Shown piece after piece: positions 56,341 to 64,000 of a DNA stretch of 64,000 bases; the stretch's first letter is position 1; every line of letters starts with the position of its first letter. A program made the translations under genes and the position numbers. The notes beneath the pieces are model-generated. The model saw only the letters and a program-made list of their open reading frames with translations, was not told the DNA's origin and did no database searches. Origin of the DNA: Eutypella sp. D-1 (lineage: Eukaryota > Ascomycota > Sordariomycetes > Xylariales > Diatrypaceae); contig JAJTTP010000001.1 in the NCBI GenBank assembly GCA_023313575.1, positions 3,906,001-3,970,000 of the forward strand, read 5' to 3'.

Positions 56341-59300
56341 AATCACATACAGTGTTATCCATGATCTGGTACAGTAAGTACCGGGCTAAAGAAACGCCCC
56401 AATCCGTCTCTTGGCACAACCTTGAAGCCGTAATCGGGTGTTTTCTTTCGAGTAAGCGTATGTGCTTGCGCGGGTGGGCGTGTTACGCGAATCTTTTTAA
56501 GGCCGCTTGCTGGCACAGTGGCACCCAAGCAGCCCAGCTCTCCGGCCCTTTCGGCTTCCCAGCAATCCACTTTCCACTTTCTCGCTTCTATCCATGATGG
56601 CATGGGCGTCTACAGAGTGCAGAGTACTTGATATGTCTACCCAGATGCTAGGTATTGCCCAGGCTATTGTAGGTAATCATGAGCTAAACAATCTCCGGGC
56701 GGCTAAGATATTGTGACAGGCATCCCCCATCACCATGTTTACCGCGTTGAACTATTGTTTTCCTTCCTTGTTCATCACATATGGACCCATGCTCTCTTCG
56801 CGGGGTATCTCACTTTACTTACATGTGCAAATACGCAAATACATGATGGATGTGTTATAGTCGGTCAATCGTGGTTACTTCATACCCCCGGGCATATTTT
56901 ACCTTCGCTACCTGGGCATCTCTACTACGTAGCATGTACCAGGCCATCATCCATCGCCCACCAGCTCAGCCCAGCCAGCCTCCAGGGCTTCTACCGGCAG
57001 TTAATTGCCTATGTCACTCTAGTTAGTTGTTACGAAGTATACCACCTGACATGACGAACAAAGTGGATATCGTCAAAAGCCTCAAACGTCCGAGCTAGTT
57101 GACCGCTTCGAACTGGAACTCCTGGATTCTCGGGCGCAATCACCCTTTGGAAGACTAAATCATCGATCGAGTGAAGTCCGAACTTCACGTCGCTAACTTC
57201 CTAAATATAGATCGTATCTCTTTGTTTTTCCCAACCCCGAGGTGTATCACTTTTGGGGGCGAGGCAAGTCTAGCTTAGGATAGGCGGGTGGGTTGGTGTA
57301 GGCGGGCGGTACGAATGCACACTACTGAAGATTCCAGACATGACCATTTTCCAAGCACGGTGCATGTGTAGATCGGCCCGCACTGGTGAGCGACGTTGCG
57401 GGGAGGAGAAGGGTGGCTGGGTAGGCTGGGCTAGGCTGGCCGGGCTTACGGGCAGACACCACGACCGCATCATCCGGACTCACGCACGCATGTAATGTGC
57501 TAGCATCCTAGAGTGGTTTGGTGGTGCATGATCAAGTGAGTATTTAAGCGAACTAACGGCCATATCCACCATGATGCCAACCAACATTGATGGATTCGTG
57601 GCTACTGTGGCAGTGTGGCTGTAAAGCCCGCGGCGGACATAGCAACAACACCATATCCAGGATTTGACACAGCTCGAATCGAACCTACGTTCCGCGTCGA
57701 GAAGGGCAAGTGCTAGAACCTCCAGGGGAGAACCCAGGGATGTCAATATATGTAATACGATGGGATGGGAAAGTATACCAAGTAGCATGGGAACAAGGAT
57801 GGGGCGGGCTAGTCAACGTAGGATTCTCTCCAAGGTGTCTACTGCCTGCCGATGGTAAGTGTCAGCTCGGTGGGACACCTATGCGTTGTCAGCGACGAAA
57901 CAGGCAGACGAGACAGGCGTTCATCCGTTATTTTTTATCCCTCTTTCTCTTTCTTTTCCTTGTTACATTTGTCTCCTCGGTGGACAAGTATGGTAGAGGC
58001 ATGCCACATCGTCGCCGTCAGCATCATCGCATTCATCATCATATTGACAGTGCGTGCATGACGATCGATCCAGCCTACATATCAAAAGTCCCATCCCAAT
58101 ACTTCGTACTGGCCGGTCACCCATCTAGAAGGCTTCTACTCTTTCTATCTCGTTGGGGGCGGAACATTTCCCCATACACAGTCTACCCTCGAGGTACGGT
58201 CATATGTACTTTTGTTTCCATCACGACAATCAGCCGAGGCAGAGAATATGAGCAAGGGGACATCGATCGTCAGTAAAACACAGGAGGCAAACCCCCGATT
58301 TCTGACTGCCCGAGTTTATTAAAAAGTCGGTGTAACCGAACCTGCTGTTGCGCGCCCATCGTTCGTTCCGGGCTGCGTCAGAGGCTTTCGCCGCTGCACT
58401 TACCCGCCATCTTCTTTTTTTTCTCCGTGTTTCCTAAATGCCCACCATGCTCCAAGTGAAAACATGTTTCTGAGGGTTATGTACCCAGCAACCCAGATAT
58501 GTGATGTTCTACATACCTACCTACCAAGCGTACCTACCCACCACACGCATTCGTACTATGTATGTATGTGGTAGTAATAGCAGTATGTCGTCGATATCTT
58601 TCGGCCCTGTCACAGTTAGCTTAGTCCATATAGGCAAGTAGACTCTAGACTAGCTGGCCCTCTCTTCCTCGGCGGGCTCTGAATGGCCGAAAATTCAAGC
58701 TTAAAAGAATTATGTGACTGGCTCAGAAATGCCATGAGTTGTCGCCGTTCTCGCCCTTCGATTGGCCCTTCTTTCGTGGGCCGTAGTCTCCGCGATCTCG
58801 CTAGCCCACTGTTACAGGATTGTAAAATGGGGCAAGGTAAAGTCCAGTCGGGATTGATTGACTATACGGTGTGGAGTGACCCCGGGGGGTCCCTGGTCCT
58901 CTGGTAAGCAAGGGAATACATAGACCAGAAGAGGGTTGAAGATTTTTGAGGAGGAGCCTTGGGAGCCTCGAAGCGTTTGACATGCAGAAGACAACGACAA
59001 CAACCAGCGCGCATCGCATCGCATCGCATCGCATCACCTGGGCACGAATCACCTTGCAGGTAGCCCACCCACCCCTGTCTCCCTTCTCTTGCTGACGTTG
59101 CTAACGCACTGCTAGGTGGTCCCTCGATCTGTATCCAATCGAGCAATATGGGGCATGGGGCAGCGTCGCAGTCGGTGGCATTGGCTGGCTTCATGCCCAA
59201 TCTTTCCCTGCCAAGGCAGTCCCAATATACCCATATCGTCATATCTCACATCGATGCCTGTTGGCGGCTCTTTGCCATTTCCCGTCCTTCCAGGGTCGTT

Positions 59301-62300
59301 AATGTCGTCGTTCCTCGAGGCCATTTCCGAAATAGAGGCCAGATGCAACGGCCCCCTCCCCCCCTACTCTCTGTTGGGCATTGACTGCAATGTAAGCCTC
59401 ACTCGTTGGACCGTCACAGCAAATATTCAATATTCGCTCCGGGTCCCTGCCGTCGAGGCCTCCCAGGGCGCGAAATACCACCACGGGCGGCAATTCTACC
59501 CATGGCGCTACCCCTCGGCAGGTAGTTTCCATATAGTTCGCTGCATGCCTATGTAGTAATGGGTACTAAATTCTGACCTGGGACTGCAGGAAGAGCGCAG
59601 GTAGGTAGATCATTGCCCACCACTACTAAGACGCCCATATCGATGGATCTGAAGGCAGCTCCACCGGGTAAGACCCCTATTCTGCAGTGTGCAGTTAAGC
59701 TCATCCCCAGTCCCCATAGCAGTTGGGCGAATGGGCGAGCAACGTCTCCCTCTCTGCCCTTTCATTCGATCCTCGCGCTCCCCTCTAGAAGATGTGCGAG
59801 TAGTAGAGTAATCTGGGGGAGGCGCCGTCGCCACGGTCGCGCTTCCGCATGTTTTATGTACCTGGCGGCTGATTTATCGATTGGGTCAACTGCCCAGTCC
59901 ACTCCTTGAGCGCTCCCGACGCGGCACGGAGGGGCAACACGCTTTCCTGCTTGGTCCGATTTTTTGACGCTATCGCGACCGGCGCCAGAAGAGTGTTCCT
60001 ACGTAAACAATCAATGTTACATTAGGTAAGTCCGGTACTACGGGGAGATGGGAAGAGATAGTCTCGGTATCTAGGCAATCTAGTCCGTGGGGGGTCACAT
60101 GTCGCATTTCTCCCTCTCTTATTAGGTACAGCATCAAGTGCTATGCTATGCAACAAGGCAGTTCCTATAGACGTGAGGCATAGGCCTCGATATCTCGTAG
60201 TTATTGTTTTCAGGGGGACAGAGACGTCTGTGCTCATCATCTCCGACCGTCATGACTCGTCCTCCAATATCGCTCCTCGGGTCACACTTAATCTCAAACA
60301 AGCTGTGTAGCCCCGAGAACCCCCTAGAGCTTACCATTCAGGGGTCCGTTCCGGTCATCGCTAAGGTGATCCCTCTCCAGCGAACCCCAGCACTGAGAAG
60401 GGCCATTCGGTATGCGGAAATGAAAGGGCACATTAGGCAGCTCTCGAGTGACCATCACTGTCGCATCTCGCAGCAACGATGACTGATGACAAGAGTTAGA
60501 GGGTTCTGGCCCTGACGACCAGCCGCAGAGGAGAGGGAGCATCGAGCCACGCCCCGCGAATCGGTCTGATTCCACAGAAGGAGCCCTTCGGGCTCGTTTT
60601 CCCTGCCGTCGGGTATCAGTCGCAAAAGCTGAGGAGAAGCACGTGCTACCAAGTCCATTGCCACTTGCTAATTCACATCACATTACGTATTGGGGTCCGG
60701 GGTGCGCTTATAGGCTACTGATATCACATTATTGTTCGTTATTGTAACGAGGGCACTCGGCAATAAGCAAGCCGAAGGGCTTCTCCATCGGACGACTCGC
60801 GTTGAGTCGCCGCAGACCTCCTCCACGCTACACCAACTAGCGAAGGACTCATTGGCTGCCTAAAAATCGTGGTCTAGGGGGTTTCCCTACAGAGTCGCTT
60901 GAGGCTTCAAAAAGAGAAGGCATAGGCTACGTTATATTATTACGATCATCTCCGTCACCGGCGGTATATCAGCGACGGCCTTTCACTTTACACCCCCCCG
61001 CCCCCCCTCGTTGATCAACAGCAGCCGGTTCCAGAAGTACAGTGCCCATCTTCGACGCCCGAAAGCTCGGCCAATGGCTCGCCCGCCCTCTCTACGACGA
61101 TGCTACGGGCTCTGCCGGAGCTAGGAAGTCTGTAACCAGGGGACCCATCCGTAAAGTAGTACGACATAGCTCTACTCCGTAGACAGTCAGCATCCGTCCG
61201 TTCCGTCGTCATGGCGACGTGAACCCACATGGAGGCTGACTTGTTGGACTCGCTAGTGCTCGGCGGCCGTTGGATCTGGCCATATGCCAAGCCCCCAACA
61301 TGTGGCACGAGAAGGGGGTAGGCCATGATAGGCGCCCCTGACTTTTGGGCAGACAGATATCTATGACGAATTCTTTCCGCTGTCGCGACAGTTCATACCG
61401 ATTTGCGATGGTGGAAAGACAAGTGACACGGTACGTGTGCTGACAGCACCTCACTGCACGGAAGAGATGTAGAGGGAACGGGAAAGGTCGAAGAGGCACA
61501 CACAAACAGAGATACAGAGAGGTAGAGAGGGAATTAGAGAGAGTGATCCACACTTATAGATGCGCGCTGTATCTCATAGGACGCCACGTAGCTCATGCAC
61601 CGTCGTCTTTGGAGCAACGCATAGCTGGCTGGCCAGCTAGCTAGCTCGCTTGCTCGCTTCTACCCGAACTCAACTCGCCCACCCCTCCCCTTTTTTTCCC
61701 CTGCTCATACATGTTGCATATTCCGCCCCAGTTCGAAAGGAACAGCTCTCCCGAAGCGAGAATTATAGGGAGGGGAGAGGAGAGGGCCTAGACACGTTCC
61801 ACAAGAAGTACATATGTAACAGCTATGTTCTTTCTGCCTGCCTCCTGGTGGGTTTTCGCAGCGTATATCTTAGGTTTCTTGCTGCGTAATATGGATATTT
61901 GTGTTGCCCATTGGAGGATAGGCGCCGCTCACCCCGTGCCCATTGGCTCCGTGTGAACCTGGGAGCCGAGGACAACAGCTGGCGCTAGGGGAGTAGGATT
62001 CGTGGCGACGACGACGACGTAGCTTGCATAAAGTCAAGGTGTTGCTGGAACAGCTACCTCGTATACTTGTGGTGATTAATCGTCGCCGTAATAATAATGC
62101 GTGAACTTTTTAGGCGGGTGGATGGTTGTGATCTTGTTTACGGGGGAGTGTATATCTAGGCATGTATGTAGGAGGACCCCATGGCATGACTGTATCACTG
62201 TGGCGTCAAACATGACAACTACCCCTATCTTGGATACGGGTCCTATGAAACGCACCCACGGAATATCATCATTTAAATACGCCAAGTACACGAGAAGAGA

Positions 62301-63219
62301 CGATCTAGTCGTGCAATAATAGCTGGTCTAATCAACAATGCTTGCTGAATCCCGTGTTGTCTGCAGCTAGCTGTGGCTACTGAGTGTTGTTCGGTGGAAA
62401 AGGGGACTCTCATGACGTATTCCTGGGTACAGCTAGGGCTTAATCTCGCTAGACTTCTCATGAGTTGTTGCAAGATCCTCCAATACGGGCTTTTGGGGGG
62501 AAATCTAGGGTATTTGCCACTTCTAGTCAGCCGTCCTGTCAACCGAAAGGACAGCAAAGCATCATGATGCCATTTCCAGAGAACAGACTTAGCAAACACT
62601 CTGCCAATACGAGAGTCGACCCATCGCAACCTCGAACTAGCCACCCAATATATGGCATGCTAAGGTCTTTTCTATCGGGGTTCCTTGATATTCGAACAAT
62701 GATCTCATAGCAAAGAATACTGTGCTGGGAGACCAACATGACCAAAGCAGGGAAAGAAGCTCCGGCTGTCCTGCGGGCAGAGCTCCCATAGCGTTGATAC
62801 GAAGTATTCACCACAGAGGCATGCGAAGCGGTAAGGATGCCATTGCGATGCGAGCTGGTAGTCGAGTAACAAAGAAAATAGAGTAGGATAGGAATGACTC
62901 CAAGTCGGTGGTGCAGAGGGCGAAGCGCTTCGTTCTAAGGCGGAGTTCGAGGCCGAAAAGACCAGACGGTAGAACATTTGTAAGTCGTTGCATTATCGAA
63001 CACACATCGAGTGCTTCTCGTAGCCTTGACATGGTTCTCGGCGAAATGTCTCTTTTGTAGAATTGAGGTACTGAATTCTCACGAAGTAGCCGTGGTTTAG
63101 CGTCTTTGCATTGGTCATGTCGTCAAAGATGAACGACGTAGTCATGTTTATATCTGGAACATCTGGAACATATGATAGATAGGCTAAACCTTCACACGGC
63201 ACGGCACCTACTTGCCCGG
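56341..63219. other. 6.9 kb gene-free stretch before the SNM1-like gene
   Basis: No coding region supported. Frames of 100-190 codons (57710-58276 +, 57480-57788 -, 59116-59556 +, 61209-61553 -, 62273-62644 -) are random in composition and carry no motif. A (GCATC)5 repeat lies at 59011-59035. A tRNA-like B-box occurs near 57675 on the minus strand but does not fold as a tRNA. The final part, about 62700-63219, includes the SNM1-like 3'UTR. Confidence 0.5.
59011..59035. repeat. GCATC pentanucleotide tandem repeat, five copies
   Basis: Five perfect copies of GCATC (GATGC on the other strand). Simple microsatellite in gene-free DNA. Confidence 0.9.
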
Positions 63220-64000
63220 CTACCACCAGACAGCGCCACCCTTCCCATCCTTACCATCCCAGAGTGGATAGTCTCGGTCCCGATCCCGGTCCTCTCTGTC
63301 TGTCTCCCGGCCATCCGGCGGCTGCTCAACTCGAACCTTGACGAGGCCGCCGCGTCTCCGTTCGGCGAGCCACCGGTCCGTCCAGGCCTTCATGCGGCGG
63401 CGCGCGGGCTCGCTTCCGACGTTGACGGTGGGGACGACGCGCTCGACACGCAGAGCCATGAGGAAGAGCGCGAGCTCGCGGAAGCTGCTATGCTCGGAAT
63501 AGGGGACGCCGAAGCAGGCGGCCTCGCGGGTGCTGCCGCGCTGGGCACGCAGATCCGCTCGCCCAAACCGCGGCGCCCACGCCGGCCCGTGCAACAGCGT
63601 CGTCGTCGGCACCGCTGAAGGTGCGAGGTTGGCCGCCGCGGCGTTCCCCGCGGGCCGGAAGTTCCACCCGCTCGGCCGGAACCCCACGATGTGCGTGAAG
63701 TGCGGCCGGTAACCCTCAAGGTACGCCTGTAGCGTCTCGGCTCGAATCTCCGCCAGCGACTGCATGTGCACCTGCGCGAGGCGCGGGTCGTCCGTCAGCA
63801 GCGCGCTGAGCTCCGGGTCGCCTAGTTGGCGGCAGATGCGCGTCTTGGCCGGCGTCGCGTAGATCCGCGTCCCCAGTGCCTGTGCGACGGCCTTGCAGAT
63901 GCGCTCCTTGCCGATCGAGTACGTGCCGCACACGACCAGGAGACGGCTCTTCTTCTTTTTGTCCTTCCCCGCCTCCGCCTCTACGTCTGTCGCGGTGCCG
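63220..64000 (-). CDS. PSO2: DNA interstrand-crosslink repair nuclease Pso2/Snm1, C-terminal part (5' truncated by edge)
   Basis: Metallo-beta-lactamase/beta-CASP 5'-exonuclease acting in nuclear interstrand-crosslink repair. Only about 259 C-terminal residues are visible; the frame is open to the right edge, so the catalytic HxHxDH core lies outside the window. Seen here: a basic insert KDKKKKSRLLVVCGTYSIGK-ER, where GTYSIGKE is the family motif opening the last part of the beta-CASP domain, then FTHIVGFRPSGWNF, and the DRMBL block GVPYSEHSSFRELALFLMAL with VVPTVNVGSEPARRRMKAW. The tail after the DRMBL block is Arg/Asp-rich (REDRDRDRDYPLW) and ends in WW. There is no intron in the visible part. 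The upstream part is needed to name it with certainty against other SNM1 paralogues, but PYSEHSSF and PTVN are specific. Confidence 0.9.
   Translation of the reverse strand, partial: GTATDVEAEAGKDKKKKSRLLVVCGTYSIGKERICKAVAQALGTRIYATPAKTRICRQLGDPELSALLTDDPRLAQVHMQSLAEIRAETLQAYLEGYRPHFTHIVGFRPSGWNFRPAGNAAAANLAPSAVPTTTLLHGPAWAPRFGRADLRAQRGSTREAACFGVPYSEHSSFRELALFLMALRVERVVPTVNVGSEPARRRMKAWTDRWLAERRRGGLVKVRVEQPPDGRETDREDRDRDRDYPLWDGKDGKGGAVWW

Noticed and set aside
57640..57760. tRNA-like sequence on the minus strand with a B-box (GGTTCGATTC) and CTAGCACTTG-like upstream part
   Set aside because: The T-stem (GTAGG against CGAGC) does not pair properly, and no 7-bp acceptor stem could be found, so it is at best a decayed tRNA or chance.
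57710..58276. 188-codon plus-strand frame with a hydrophobic stretch
   Set aside because: The hydrophobic part is a T/C-rich tract (TTTCTCTTTCTTTTCC) and the rest has random composition.

Overview
The window looks like nuclear DNA of a filamentous ascomycete (Pezizomycotina, most likely Sordariomycetes). The genes have short GT-AG introns of roughly 50-170 nt, exons are GC-rich with C/G-ending codons, gene-free stretches are long, and proteins typical of mould genomes are present: a CrzA/Crz1 zinc-finger factor, a HapB CCAAT-box subunit, alternative oxidase, an Mdm31/32 protein and a GT69 mannosyltransferase. The assignment to class level is inference. Intergenic DNA is peppered with short palindromes built from ACCTAGGT and ACCTAAGTA units.

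Layout. 0-6 kb: the last codons of an edge gene (doubtful), a three-exon enoyl-reductase-like dehydrogenase (-) and the calcineurin-responsive factor CrzA (-). 6-12.5 kb: gene-free, microsatellites and palindromic repeats. 12.5-34.2 kb: a compact housekeeping block with alternative oxidase (-), eIF3j (+), an Mdm31/32 inner-membrane protein (-), the 40S assembly factor Pno1/Dim2 (+), a Rad60/Esc2-type SUMO-like-domain protein (-), Lsm6 (+), a six-exon SAM methyltransferase (-), a GT69 glycosyltransferase (+) and a PXMP4/PMP24 peroxisomal membrane protein (-). In that block genes are mostly divergent or convergent, so several share upstream regions. 35.4-36.6 kb: an intronless gene combining HTH, SANT and a GIY-YIG-like domain, the least ordinary gene here. 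36.6-42.9 kb: gene-free. 42.9-43.6 kb: a low-complexity conserved-looking protein of unknown function. 43.6-48.5 kb: no confident gene, a few coding-like scraps. 48.5-51.9 kb: Lsm2 (-) and HapB (-). 51.9-63.2 kb: 11 kb with no gene I can support. 63.2-64 kb: the C-terminal part of a Pso2/Snm1 crosslink-repair nuclease, running off the right edge.

Functionally the set is mainly core: RNA processing (Lsm2 and Lsm6 belong to the same heptameric rings), ribosome assembly and initiation (Pno1, eIF3j), genome stability (Rad60-like, Snm1), mitochondria and peroxisomes (AOX, Mdm31/32, PXMP4) and two regulators (CrzA, HapB). I see no biosynthetic cluster, CRISPR array, rRNA or convincing tRNA. Exon borders were worked out by hand from splice signals, reading-frame continuity and remembered family sequence; they are predictions without transcript evidence. 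No clearly new multi-gene system was found. The best leads are the HTH-SANT-GIY-YIG-like gene, a GC-AG intron in LSM6, an 11-nt micro-exon in the methyltransferase and paired CGG-N7-CGG motifs upstream of the alternative oxidase.
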